Counted from the stretch's first letter, positions 34,986 through 45,571 are shown. The stretch: 64,000 bases of DNA from Hyphomonas oceanitis SCH89 (GCF_000685295.1 NZ_ARYL01000007.1:60033-124032); one strand, 5' to 3'. Notes: generated from the sequence alone by a model not told the origin. A program made the numbers and translations.

Positions 34986-35597
34986 TTAATTGCGCGCGGC
35001 ATCTTCTTCCCGGTCAAGATCGGTCATTTCCCGGTAGCGCTTGTCATTCTCTTTCGGCTCAGGCGCGGCGAGATTTGCGATCATGATCGTGCCGCCGGGG
35101 TCTGCATAGGCTGCGGCGAGCTGGGCGATCACGGCCACGAATTCGTCTCGGGTGACAAGCCGGTCGAGATTGGGGTCGAAGCGGACGGGATTCGCGAGCG
35201 TGTCGTCCCGCGTGGGCAGGTCGCGCGCCCAGTCCTGTTGTTCGAGCGCGCTGAGCGTGCCGTCCTTGTTGGCATCCGCGAGGATGAAGGCGGCATCAGC
35301 GCCGATGCGCAACTCTTCCCGCGTGACCTCACCATCATCATTGGTGTCAAAGCTCATGATGAGGCCGCCGCCGGGCACGAGGCGGTTGGCGGCGTGGCGG
35401 CCATGCGGCGCCTTCGGGTTCAGATGGCCCTGGCCCGGCAGAAGCACGAGTTCGTCGTCTGCTGCGGGCGCGTCACTGGTCATCGAAACGGTCTCGACGA
35501 GGCGCTCGGCCTCTTCCTCACTTACGCTTTCGGCTGCGGCAGGTGCGGACAGGCAGAGAAGCGCCGAGAGAGTTGTTGCCAGGAGGCGAAGGTGCAT
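34986..35597 (-). CDS. Exported EF-hand protein
   Basis: 203-aa protein with a cleavable signal peptide (about 1-22, ending APAAAES). Three EF-hand calcium loops follow: DTNDDGEVTREE (84-95), DANKDGTLSALE (108-119) and a degenerate third, DPNLDRLVTRDE (141-152), which lacks the central glycine. A charged C-terminus ends the protein. It is probably a periplasmic calcium-binding protein. Function unknown. It converges with the HPr gene and is divergent from divL. Confidence 0.82.
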   Translation of the reverse strand: MHLRLLATTLSALLCLSAPAAAESVSEEEAERLVETVSMTSDAPAADDELVLLPGQGHLNPKAPHGRHAANRLVPGGGLIMSFDTNDDGEVTREELRIGADAAFILADANKDGTLSALEQQDWARDLPTRDDTLANPVRFDPNLDRLVTRDEFVAVIAQLAAAYADPGGTIMIANLAAPEPKENDKRYREMTDLDREEDAARN

Positions 35598-35706
35598 GGA
35601 CGGTTTCCGTAAGGTGGCCAGAGGGGTAGACTATGCGCGTGTGGTTTATTTGCAACATGACGTTTCAGTTACCTTGCGTGCCCAGAGGGGTGGTCTTACC
35701 GTCTTG

Positions 35707-35721
35707 TTAACCCGGCCTTAA
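35707..35721 (+). promoter_or_regulatory. CtrA-type box upstream of divL
   Basis: A perfect TTAA-N7-TTAA site (spacer CCCGGCC), 76 bases before the divL start codon. A further TTAA half-site follows at about 35750. It matches the consensus recognised by the cell-cycle regulator CtrA in Caulobacterales and relatives. Confidence 0.65.
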
Positions 35722-35796
35722 TGGAAAGGGAGCATTCCGTTAACCACTTCCGGCTGCCAGAACGCGGCCGATTCGGGCAATGGAACTGGAAGATTT

Positions 35797-38247
35797 ATGG
35801 CGATAAGTGCAGATCAGGTGCCAATCATCATGTCCGCCGGCGCGGCCTCGCTGGGCCTTGCGGCACTGTTGTGGGCATTGCGGGTTTCGGACGGCGCGCG
35901 CGGCGCTGCGCGGAAGTTTCGCGACCGGTCTTCCGAGCTTGAAACGGCGCTCGCCGAGCACCGATCCGTGCTGGGAGCGCACCCGGGTGTCATCCTCGTC
36001 TGGCAGGGCGACGCCATGGAAGCCGATGGTGATGAGATCATCGCGCCGGAACTTTATGGCTCTCCTGTCGCGCTCGCAGGCCTTCTGAGCTTTACCGATG
36101 ACGCGATTTCAATGGATCCTGCGGTGAGAATAATCGAGGGCCTTGCAGACCTTGAGGCGCGTGACAGCGCCGGGCAGGACACCACATTGCGCATCCGTCT
36201 GCGCGAGCTGCGCGAGACGGGACAGGCTTTTTCGCTAACGATTATCGGGCCTTCCGGTCGCTTCCTTGAAGCGGATGGACGCACGGCTGGCGCCCGCGCC
36301 GTTGTGTGGGTGACCGATACGACGATCAAGGGGCTGGAGGAAAGCTCGGCCCGGGGCAAGCTGGAAGAGGCGCGGCAGGTTATTGCGCGCGACCCGACCG
36401 CCTTTCTCGACATGCTGGGCAAGTCGCCTTTCCCGGCCTGGCGTGTTTCGGGCATGGGCAAGCTGCAATGGGTGAACCCGGCCTATATCGAGGCCGTTGA
36501 CGGCATCAACCTGGACCGCGTGCTGGACCGTCAGTTGATGCTGGACCAGGCCGCCGCCGAACAGGCGCGCAAGACGATTTCCGAGGGCGTCGATATCGAC
36601 GAGACACGCCATATGGTGATCAATGGCGAACGCCGCGCGATGCGCGTGCTGACCTTCCCGTTGTCGGGCGGGGCAGGGGCCATGGCATTTGACGTGACCG
36701 CGCAGGAGAATGCGCGCGAGGAACTGAACCGCCATGTGCGCGCGCATGACGAGACGCTTAACCATGTGGCCGACGCAGTCGCCATCTTTGGCGCCGACCG
36801 CAAGCTGACCTTCTATAACAAGGCTTTCCGCGACATGTGGGACCTTGAAGAGACCTTCCTCCTGGACCGGCCGACGCATGGCCAGCTGCTGGACCGGCTG
36901 CGCGAGCGGCGCAAGCTGCCGGCGCGGACGAACTATGCCGAATGGCGCGCGGAAGAGCTGGCCTACTATCTCGATATTGACGGCGTGAAGGAAGATCTCT
37001 GGTCGCTGCCGGATGCCCGCACATTGTCCGTCACGCGTCAGCGCCACCCGATGGGCGGCCTGCTGCTGCTGTTCAAGGACATTACCGGCGAATTGGAACT
37101 GAAGACCAAGTTCAACGCCATCGTGAAGACGCAGACCTCGACGCTGGACAATCTGCACGAGGCGGTCGCCGTGTTTGGCGGCGACGGACGGCTGAAACTG
37201 TTCAACAAGGCCTTCGAGCGCCTGTGGAGCCTTCCGCACGAGCTGCTGAAGGACAAGCCAGACTATTCGGTCGTGGTGGAGGCCTGTGTGCCGCTGTTCC
37301 ACGATGTCGAGATCTGGGAGGGCATCAAGGCCCACATCACCGATCCGTCCGCCCGCGCCCGCCAGTCGACCACGGGCGAAATGCGCCGGTCCGACGGGTC
37401 CATGCTGACTTACCTGACCCACCCGCTGCCGGATGGGAACACGCTGATCGCCTTTGCCGATGTGACGGCGACGCGGCGTGTGGAATCTGCCCTGCGCGAC
37501 CGGGCTGAAGCGTTTGAAGCGGCCGACCGGCTGAAAACGGAATTCGTGCGCAATGTGAGCTATCAGCTGCGGTCTCCGCTGACGGTTATCTTCGGTTATG
37601 CCGAGCTGCTGGAAACCCAGCGCAATGGCCAGCTGACTGAGCGCCAGTCTGATTATGTCAGTGCGATCCTCTCAGCCTCTGACCATCTGTCAAAACTGAT
37701 CGAGAATATTCTCGACCTCGCCATGATCGAAGCGGGCCGCATGGATCTCGACCTTGAGGACGTGCAGCTACAGGACGTGATCGAGGAAAGCATTGAGATG
37801 GTCGTCTCGAAAGCCGAAGACACGGAAATCAGTGTCCGGTCTGACGTCAAAGGCAAGCTGGGCGTCATTCGCGCAGACCAGCGCCGGATACGGCAGGTCC
37901 TGTTCAACCTGATTTCCAATTCGCTGCGCTTTACCGAATCCGGCGGCGAGATTGTCGTCTCGGCCCAGCGTATCGGCGACATGGTTACGCTATCGGTGCG
38001 CGACAATGGCAAGGGGCTTGAGGCCGAGAAGCGGGCGACGAGCTTTGACAGTTTCGTTTCCGGCGACCAGCGCGGCGCAGGCCTTGGCCTTGCGCTCGTG
38101 AAGCACTTTGTCGACCTGCATGGCGGCACGGTGGGCATGAAGCCGGTCGAAGGCGGTGGTCTGGAAGTGACATGCTGGCTGCCGGCACAGGCCGTTTTGC
38201 ATCATGGCAATTCGCCTGAACTGATGCTGGCCGAGGCGCGCGCCTAG
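35797..38247 (+). CDS. divL: DivL-like kinase homologue with Tyr in place of His
   Basis: 816-aa membrane-anchored member of the histidine-kinase family. One N-terminal helix (about 8-30) is followed by three PAS-like regions (about 200-300, 315-430, 450-560), the dimerisation/phosphotransfer helix and a HATPase domain with N-box LFNLISNSLRF, G1 DNGKG and G2 GAGLGLAL. The H-box reads FVRNVSYQLRSPLTVIFGY, so the phospho-acceptor position is Tyr589. This is the hallmark of Caulobacter DivL, which controls the CckA-CtrA pathway. The length and PAS layout agree with DivL. A CtrA-type box lies upstream. Confidence 0.8.
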   Translation: MAISADQVPIIMSAGAASLGLAALLWALRVSDGARGAARKFRDRSSELETALAEHRSVLGAHPGVILVWQGDAMEADGDEIIAPELYGSPVALAGLLSFTDDAISMDPAVRIIEGLADLEARDSAGQDTTLRIRLRELRETGQAFSLTIIGPSGRFLEADGRTAGARAVVWVTDTTIKGLEESSARGKLEEARQVIARDPTAFLDMLGKSPFPAWRVSGMGKLQWVNPAYIEAVDGINLDRVLDRQLMLDQAAAEQARKTISEGVDIDETRHMVINGERRAMRVLTFPLSGGAGAMAFDVTAQENAREELNRHVRAHDETLNHVADAVAIFGADRKLTFYNKAFRDMWDLEETFLLDRPTHGQLLDRLRERRKLPARTNYAEWRAEELAYYLDIDGVKEDLWSLPDARTLSVTRQRHPMGGLLLLFKDITGELELKTKFNAIVKTQTSTLDNLHEAVAVFGGDGRLKLFNKAFERLWSLPHELLKDKPDYSVVVEACVPLFHDVEIWEGIKAHITDPSARARQSTTGEMRRSDGSMLTYLTHPLPDGNTLIAFADVTATRRVESALRDRAEAFEAADRLKTEFVRNVSYQLRSPLTVIFGYAELLETQRNGQLTERQSDYVSAILSASDHLSKLIENILDLAMIEAGRMDLDLEDVQLQDVIEESIEMVVSKAEDTEISVRSDVKGKLGVIRADQRRIRQVLFNLISNSLRFTESGGEIVVSAQRIGDMVTLSVRDNGKGLEAEKRATSFDSFVSGDQRGAGLGLALVKHFVDLHGGTVGMKPVEGGGLEVTCWLPAQAVLHHGNSPELMLAEARA

Positions 38248-38251
38248 GCGA

Positions 38252-39148
38252 TCAGACGGCAATCGAGAGGTCGCCGTCATCCTTGCGGTGACCGAGGATC
38301 GTGATGCCATTCTCAGGCCGACGCTTCAGGTTCAACAGGGCCTTGTCCGTTGCCACGAACATCTCCGATGCCGATTGGAATGCGTCGGGGTTGAGGCTGA
38401 CGCTGACGCTGGACGGTGCATCGAGCGTCTTGCCATAATACGTGTGGGATTTGGCGAGGTCATCGCGCAGACGGCTCGCAAAGCTCTCGACATCACGTGC
38501 GTCATACGTATCCCATAGGAGGATGGCGAACTCGTCGCCGCCAAGGCGCGCGCCCAGTCCCGGCCGATCGGCAATGGATCTGCGCAGGCGCTGGGCGACG
38601 TGGCGCAGCACGGAGTCACCTGCATCATGGCCATAGCCGTCATTGATCTGTTTGAAATTGTCGAGGTCGAGCAGGATCAACGAGAAGGGCGGGCCGCCAA
38701 GACCGACGGCGCCGAACGCATCCGCAAAGGCCTGCTCAAATCGGCGCCGGTTGGCGAGGCCGGTGAGGAAGTCGGAATGCGCCAGTTCTGCGAGCTGCTG
38801 CTGCGCTTCTTCCAGTTCCTGATTCTTGGTGAGGACGTGCTCTGCATTGCGGGAGGCCAGGCGATAGGCGCGGCGGAACTTGCCGGAGAGAATGACATTC
38901 TCGCGCAGCACGATCGCATTGAAGAGAACGGCCGGGCCGGAAATCAGTGTGCCGAATATCATGCCGCGGGACAGGTCAACCCAGAGGTTGGAACCTGTGA
39001 GGCGCGACACGATCATCTCTCCGACAGCAATGGCTGACAGGATCATGATGGTCGTGCCGATGGTTATGCGCAGCACATCGCGGTGCGATTCAATTTTTGG
39101 ATTCAGCCGTGCCCGCAGCCACCTGAAAAGGAGCCCCTCCCTGTTCAC
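38252..39148 (-). CDS. Membrane diguanylate cyclase (GGDEF)
   Basis: 298-aa protein with two membrane helices (about 25-85), a coiled-coil linker (NQELEEAQQQLAEL) and a GGDEF domain beginning DFLTGLANRRRFE. The signature GGDEF is intact at about 203-207, so cyclic di-GMP synthesis is expected. The RxxD inhibitory site is absent. The GTG at 39148 is preceded by GGAGGGA at ideal spacing, so I use it; the frame remains open up to a GTG at 39256, which would add 36 residues without a good ribosome-binding site. It converges with divL, 4 bases apart. Confidence 0.86.
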   Translation of the reverse strand: MNREGLLFRWLRARLNPKIESHRDVLRITIGTTIMILSAIAVGEMIVSRLTGSNLWVDLSRGMIFGTLISGPAVLFNAIVLRENVILSGKFRRAYRLASRNAEHVLTKNQELEEAQQQLAELAHSDFLTGLANRRRFEQAFADAFGAVGLGGPPFSLILLDLDNFKQINDGYGHDAGDSVLRHVAQRLRRSIADRPGLGARLGGDEFAILLWDTYDARDVESFASRLRDDLAKSHTYYGKTLDAPSSVSVSLNPDAFQSASEMFVATDKALLNLKRRPENGITILGHRKDDGDLSIAV

Positions 39149-39282
39149 TTTGCGTCCCTCCGCGTCCTGCGTCACCTCTTTTACAGCGCGTGCGTTCAGA
39201 CAGGTTGAAGCGGGTTCGATGAGTTTTTCGGAGGCTGTTAACACTTGCGAAGCCACGCGGATTCAGGCGTGCTTAATGCCAT

Positions 39283-39314
39283 ACAAACGGCCCGCCGCAT
39301 GGGAGCGACGGGCC
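39283..39314 (-). terminator. Terminator after the methyltransferase-like gene
   Basis: 10-bp stem (GGCCCGTCGC / GCGGCGGGCC on the minus strand, one G-T pair) with a 6-base loop and the tail GTTTGT, 27 bases past the stop codon. Confidence 0.75.
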
Positions 39315-39340
39315 TGTAGTGTCAACTGCAGAAGGACGTT

Positions 39341-40159
39341 TCAGCCCTTGGTGAATTTCAGCAGGAAGCGGTTGGTCTTGCGCCGAATGGCCGGATCAAA
39401 AACATTCAGGCTGCCATCATCGTCCGCATTGGCGAGGAGGTCGCTTTCCTCGGAAAGTGTGAAGCCATTGGCTTCTGCCATGGAGATAATGATGGCCTTG
39501 TCGATACGGTGCGTCTCGCCGCCCGTCGTGGCCGGGGCGCCGACAGGGGCCATATGATCAAGCACGACAAAGTGGCCGCCGGGTTTGATGACACGGGCAA
39601 TCTCGGCAAAGGTCGTGTCCGGGTCTCCAAGATCGCCGGGCTCTGCGCCTTCAGGCGTGTACCAGAGTTCGTGCGGGCCGAGCAGCCATGTGGCGACATC
39701 GACAGAGCCATCCGGAATGGCCGAGAGGTCGTCAAAGGGCGTGCGCAGAGGTGTAACATTCGCAAGGCGCCCGTCGACGCGCTGGGAAACAGAATCCCCG
39801 AGGAAGGCGTCAAAGGCGGGCGGGTTCTGCATGTAGACCCTGCCGCTGTCACCGACGACGCGGGAGAAGAGCTCAGTATACGTTCCGCCACCTGCTTCGA
39901 GGTCAAGCACGGTCATGCCGGGCAGGATGCCGGTGAAGATGAGCACGTCTTCCGACTTGCGCACTTCGTATTGTTCATAGTCGGCGGCCGGGCGGTCGTC
40001 CTTTCCGAAGACGCTGGCATAGGAAAACTTTGCAACCGACACGTCAGTCGCAGGTGCTTCAACGGGCGCCAATGCGGTGCTGTCATCAGTAGTGGGGGGC
40101 GTTGTACAGGCGGTGGCGAGGCCGCCGGCCAATAGTGCGGCAAATATGTATTTCATCAT
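39341..40159 (-). CDS. Exported SAM-methyltransferase-like lipoprotein
   Basis: 272-aa protein with a lipoprotein-type signal (LAGGLATACTTPP, Cys at about residue 17-18). A class I methyltransferase-like fold follows: motif I VLDLEAGGGTYTELFS at about 78, SVDVATWLL, and EIARVIKPGGHFVVLDHMAP as the post-motif strand. Methyltransferases need S-adenosylmethionine, which is normally cytoplasmic, so the export signal is notable. Similar exported proteins exist in alphaproteobacteria but their reaction is unknown. AGGAGG lies 5 bases before the ATG at 40159. It follows the SDR gene on the same strand. Confidence 0.72.
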   Translation of the reverse strand: MMKYIFAALLAGGLATACTTPPTTDDSTALAPVEAPATDVSVAKFSYASVFGKDDRPAADYEQYEVRKSEDVLIFTGILPGMTVLDLEAGGGTYTELFSRVVGDSGRVYMQNPPAFDAFLGDSVSQRVDGRLANVTPLRTPFDDLSAIPDGSVDVATWLLGPHELWYTPEGAEPGDLGDPDTTFAEIARVIKPGGHFVVLDHMAPVGAPATTGGETHRIDKAIIISMAEANGFTLSEESDLLANADDDGSLNVFDPAIRRKTNRFLLKFTKG

Positions 40160-40184
40160 TCTGTCCTCCTCATGCGCCCTTGTA

Positions 40185-41156
40185 TCAGGCGTCAGCCAGC
40201 ATTTTCTCACTCATGGTCCAGAGGCGTTCTGCCTTTTCGTCATCGCAGATCCAGGGCCGGGCGTGTTCCCAGCGCTGGCTGTTTTCGTCAGCGAGCTTGG
40301 CGATGTCGCAATCCTCGCAATAGACGCCGCCGCGGCCGTTGAGCTGGGGCGATGTGGCGGCCCAGACGCTGGTGGACGCGCCTTGTTCCGGCGTCTTGAA
40401 CATGGCCTGCACTTGCGGCGGGATTGAGCCGTCGGGGGCTTTCCACCCGAGCTGGACCATTTCTTCCTCACTGAGGTGGCGCTGCAGGGGCGTGAAGATG
40501 CCACCCGGATGGACTGAAAAAGCCCGCACGCCGACATCGCGGCCTCGATGGTCCACGCCGAGGGCAAAAAGCGCGTTGGCCGACTTGGCCTGTCCGTAGG
40601 CGTCCCACTTGTCATAGGGCGTATTGTTGAAGTGCGGGTCGTCCCAGTGCACGTCCGAGCGCACATGGCCGGTCGAGGAGAGGCAGACAACGCGGGCCGA
40701 ATCGGCCCGCTGCATGGACGGGGCGAGCGCGAGGCTCATGGCCATGTGGCCGAGATGGTTGGTGCCGAACTGGCGTTCCCAGCCGGGGCCGACGCGGCCT
40801 TCGGGGCAGGCCATGATGCCGGCATTGTTGATGAGAATGTCGAGGCCGCGCTTGGTTTCGTCATATTCGCGGGTGAATTTGTCGACGCTGCGGAGGTCTG
40901 CCAGGTCCATTGAGGCGATTTCGATATCTCCGGCGACGCCAGCGAGCGTGTCTTCGGCGACTTCGACGCGGCGGGCGGGAACGGTGACGCGGGCGCCCGC
41001 TGCGGCCAGTGCGCGGACCGTTTCGAGCCCGATGCCGGAATAGCCACCTGTCACGATCGCGTTCCGGCCGGTCAGGTCAATGCCGACGAGCACTTCGCTG
41101 GCCGTCGTCTTTCCACCAAAGCCTGATCCGATGGGTTGCTGGTCTTGCGCTGCCAT
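40185..41156 (-). CDS. Short-chain dehydrogenase/reductase
   Basis: 323-aa SDR oxidoreductase. The cofactor motif TGGYSGIG (about 37-44), NNAG (about 112) and the catalytic Ser, Tyr and Lys (LSSTG, then YGQAK) are present. The pattern resembles retinol-dehydrogenase/WW-oxidoreductase-type SDRs. Substrate unknown. The ATG at 41156 is used rather than the frame opening at 41207; a GGGAG sequence lies upstream. It is 25 bases ahead of the methyltransferase-like gene on the same strand. Confidence 0.86.
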   Translation of the reverse strand: MAAQDQQPIGSGFGGKTTASEVLVGIDLTGRNAIVTGGYSGIGLETVRALAAAGARVTVPARRVEVAEDTLAGVAGDIEIASMDLADLRSVDKFTREYDETKRGLDILINNAGIMACPEGRVGPGWERQFGTNHLGHMAMSLALAPSMQRADSARVVCLSSTGHVRSDVHWDDPHFNNTPYDKWDAYGQAKSANALFALGVDHRGRDVGVRAFSVHPGGIFTPLQRHLSEEEMVQLGWKAPDGSIPPQVQAMFKTPEQGASTSVWAATSPQLNGRGGVYCEDCDIAKLADENSQRWEHARPWICDDEKAERLWTMSEKMLADA

Positions 41157-41311
41157 GTGCCTGATGTCTCCCGAACTGTTTTGCCGAGTTTGCGCCGAGA
41201 GGGCCATGGCGGCAAGGGGAGGTTACGATTCCTTAAGCAGCCCGGCTCATGGACGCCGTGCCCGGCGAGGCTTATATTGAATGTTACAGAATATCATTGG
41301 AGATTGCTGCC

Positions 41312-41911
41312 ATGCGCTTCCTGACGAGTGTTGTTTTTATCGCCGCTGCCGGCCTGATGGCCGCGCCAGCCTCTGCGCAATACGGCCAAAAGGTCGAGCG
41401 TACGCAGGCCGAGATCGCGCTCGAGCAGGCGACCCAGAACCTGGAGAAGGACCGCGCAGGCCGGACTGAGGCCATTAAGGCTTGCGGCACCAAGGATTAT
41501 GAAGCCTGCACCAAGCTTGGCGACTATTACCGCAAAGGCTGGGGCGGGATGCAGGATTACAAGCTGGCCGGCGAAGCCTATCGCAAGGCTTGCAACGGCA
41601 AGAATGCGGCAGGCTGTGCCTCGCTCGCCTACCTGACCAACAAGGGCGACGGCGTGGAGCAGGACCTCGCGCAGTCGCGCCTGCTCTACAAGAAATCGTG
41701 CGACCTGGGCGAAGTGAGCGGCTGCGCCGGTTATGGCAACATGGTATTCGCGGGCAAGGGCGGCGCGAAGAACGTGGCCGAGGGCACGCGCATTCTCCAG
41801 TCAGCCTGTGATGACGGATATAAATGGGCCTGCGACCGGATCACGGGGCTCGCTGCCTATGACCCCAATGATGACACGTGGGAACGCCTGAAAGACGGCG
41901 CGGGCCGCTAG
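41312..41911 (+). CDS. Exported Sel1-repeat protein
   Basis: 199-aa protein with a signal peptide cleaved after ASA (about residue 22). Cysteine-containing Sel1-like repeats follow, each about 36 residues (CTKLGDYYRKGWGGMQDYKL, then GCASLAYLTNKGDGVEQDLA, then GCAGYGNMVFAGKGGAKNVA). The regular Cys pairs suggest disulfide-linked repeats as in Helicobacter cysteine-rich proteins. It is probably a periplasmic interaction protein; the partner is unknown. The ATG at 41312 starts the signal peptide. Confidence 0.82.
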   Translation: MRFLTSVVFIAAAGLMAAPASAQYGQKVERTQAEIALEQATQNLEKDRAGRTEAIKACGTKDYEACTKLGDYYRKGWGGMQDYKLAGEAYRKACNGKNAAGCASLAYLTNKGDGVEQDLAQSRLLYKKSCDLGEVSGCAGYGNMVFAGKGGAKNVAEGTRILQSACDDGYKWACDRITGLAAYDPNDDTWERLKDGAGR

Positions 41912-41915
41912 GGCC

Positions 41916-42425
41916 TCAGCTGCCCGAGCTGGTCTTGGCCGGCTGCGAGAACATGGTGTTGACGAAAGGTGGCAGGGGCGCAGGCGCCGGAATGTCTGCC
42001 TGAACCGGTTTCGGGCTGGGCTGTGGCCGGACCTGTTGCGGACCCGGGGCGGCCTGTTTCGGGGCGTTCCAGTCAGCAGGACGAACCGGTGCAATCAACA
42101 GATCGGCCAGCACAGTCGCGCCGCCATCAACGCGCATGCTGGGCGCGTAGGCCCGCCCCTCGATACGGCAACCGGGAAAGGCTTCGATCATATCACTGGC
42201 GCTGATCGTGCCGGTGAGCGTGCCGTGAACCACAATGAGTGTGCCGTCGATGCTGCCGTCGACAATGGCCCCGGCCTCGATAACCAGAAGGCCATCTGCG
42301 ATGACGTCGCCTTTCAGGTGACCGGACACGATGGTCGGGCCGGTGAAGGCGATTTGGCCTTCAAGGCGCGTGCCTGCGGCGATGAAGCTGCCTTCGCCTT
42401 GCTTGGCGGAGAGTTGGTTTACCAC
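41916..42425 (-). CDS. Bactofilin family cytoskeletal protein
   Basis: 169-aa protein with the bactofilin beta-helix core (about residues 12-110), seen as repeating short strands with glycine turns: GTRLEGQIAFTGPTIVSGHL, then GDVIADGLLVIEAGAIVDGS. A Pro/Gln/Ala-rich tail follows. Bactofilins self-assemble into filaments that organise stalk, pole or cell-wall enzymes. The start is a GTG behind AGGGGA. The divergent neighbour is a lysozyme-family gene, which may be functionally relevant since bactofilins often recruit peptidoglycan enzymes. Confidence 0.87.
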   Translation of the reverse strand: MVNQLSAKQGEGSFIAAGTRLEGQIAFTGPTIVSGHLKGDVIADGLLVIEAGAIVDGSIDGTLIVVHGTLTGTISASDMIEAFPGCRIEGRAYAPSMRVDGGATVLADLLIAPVRPADWNAPKQAAPGPQQVRPQPSPKPVQADIPAPAPLPPFVNTMFSQPAKTSSGS

Positions 42426-42580
42426 TGGTCACATCCCCTGGTGACTGAAATACAAGGGATTTCAGAGCAAAATACATGCCATGAGGCCGTTTGGAGGGCC
42501 TTCATCTCGCCTTGAGGCCGCCGCCGGAGCGTAAGCATTTCGACGCGACGGCGCCTACTTTGCATGCCAGATTGGCCCTC

Positions 42581-43255
42581 ATGGACCTTCGATTCCTCCT
42601 GTTCTGCGTATTCCTGGTCCTTTCCGGGTGTTCGGCAGAGCCGTCCGCGGCCCTGCCTGAGCCCGGCCTGCTGGCGCCGGGGGCCAATGGCATCGACCTG
42701 TCACATCATAATGGCGCGGTGAACTGGGACCTGCTGGAAGGGGCCGGGGTCGACTTCATCTATCTGAAGGCCACCGAGGGGCGCGACTGGACGGACGAGG
42801 ACTTCCAGCAGAACTGGATCGAGGCAACGCGGCGGGGCTATGCCGTTGGCGCCTATCATTTCTATATTTTATGCAAGCCGTGGGAGGCGCAGGCAGTGAA
42901 CTTCATCCGCGCGGTCGAGGTGCGCGAGGGCACGCTGCCGCCAGCGGTGGACCTGGAATATGCCCATAATTGCAAGCCGTTCCGGGATGAGGCTGGCACG
43001 AAGGCTGAGTTACAGGCCTTTCTGGAAAGGCTGGAAGCGGAATATGGCGCGGTGCCGGTGCTCTACACGACAAAGGAATTCTACGCGGACTGGGTCGCGG
43101 GATCCTTCGACCGCTACCCGCTCTGGATACGCAGTGTCGAGGGCGCGCCAGACATGCCCTATGCCATCTGGCAGCATTCGATGCGGGGTAATGTGGCGGG
43201 CGTAAAGGGCGATGTGGACTTGAACGTGGCCGCAGGCGGCATGCCGGACGAATAG
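42581..43255 (+). CDS. GH25 lysozyme-family lipoprotein
   Basis: 224-aa lipoprotein (lipobox LSGC, Cys at about residue 17) with a glycoside hydrolase family 25 domain. It has GIDLSHHNGAVNWD (Asp39), IYLKATEGRDW, and the catalytic pair in AVDLEYAHN (Asp124 and Glu126). The family cleaves the MurNAc-GlcNAc bond of peptidoglycan, here probably from the outer-membrane or periplasmic face. The frame extends to 42491, but the ATG at 42581 begins the signal peptide. It is divergent from the bactofilin gene. Confidence 0.88.
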   Translation: MDLRFLLFCVFLVLSGCSAEPSAALPEPGLLAPGANGIDLSHHNGAVNWDLLEGAGVDFIYLKATEGRDWTDEDFQQNWIEATRRGYAVGAYHFYILCKPWEAQAVNFIRAVEVREGTLPPAVDLEYAHNCKPFRDEAGTKAELQAFLERLEAEYGAVPVLYTTKEFYADWVAGSFDRYPLWIRSVEGAPDMPYAIWQHSMRGNVAGVKGDVDLNVAAGGMPDE

Positions 43256-43268
43256 GTCCGGCATGCCG
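43237..43268 (+). terminator. Strong hairpin between GH25 gene and ilvC
   Basis: A perfect 13-bp inverted repeat (CGGCATGCCGGAC at 43237-43249, GTCCGGCATGCCG at 43256-43268) with a 6-base loop that contains the GH25 stop codon. No long T-run follows in either direction. It may stop transcription or protect 3' ends of both convergent transcripts. Confidence 0.55.
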
Positions 43269-43282
43269 TATATGGGCGAAGC

Positions 43283-45004
<1,722 letters not shown>

Positions 45005-45008
<4 letters not shown>

Positions 45009-45571
45009 CCCTGTTCCTTTCCCCGTTTGATCGAGAGAACGCCTGTGCGGCTGACTTCGACGAGACCGAGCGGGCGCATCAGGTCGATGAACTGGCTGAT
45101 CTTGTCGGAGGCGCCGGTGAGCTCGAAGATGAAGCTCTCGTTCGTGGTGTCGATGACGCGAGCGCGGAAGATTTCGGCGATGCGCAGGGCTTCGACGCGG
45201 ACTTCGCCTGTCCCGGCCACTTTGATGAGGGCCAGTTCGCGCTCAATGCCGCGCTTGGACTTGGTGATGTCGATGACTTCGCCGACGGGAACGATGCGCA
45301 GCAGTTGGGCCTCGATCTGTTCGAGAATGTGCGGCGTGCCCTGCGTGACGATGGTGATGCGCGAGCGATGCTGGCTGGCATCGACCTCGGCCACGGTCAG
45401 GCTGTCAATGTTGTAGCCGCGGCCCGAGAACAGGCCGACGACGCGGGCGAGAACGCCCGGCTCGTTATCGACGAGCACGGCAAGCGTGCGCCGTTCGACT
45501 TCCTCATCGGCATGCGAGAGGAAATAGGCTGATTTGGGATTGCCGGGGGCGCCGCTGGTGCCGTCGCTCAT
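45005..45571 (-). CDS. ilvN: Acetolactate synthase small (regulatory) subunit
   Basis: 188-aa regulatory subunit that binds valine and activates the IlvB catalytic subunit. An ACT domain lies at about residues 27-105 (TLAVLVDNEPGVLARVVGLF, GRGYNIDSLTVAEVD). The C-terminal domain with RIAEIFRARVIDTTNESFIF follows. It overlaps genes on both sides by 4 bases, consistent with translational coupling. Confidence 0.95.

Noticed and set aside
36235..37422. 395-aa minus-strand frame
   Set aside because: Antisense to divL, no motif.
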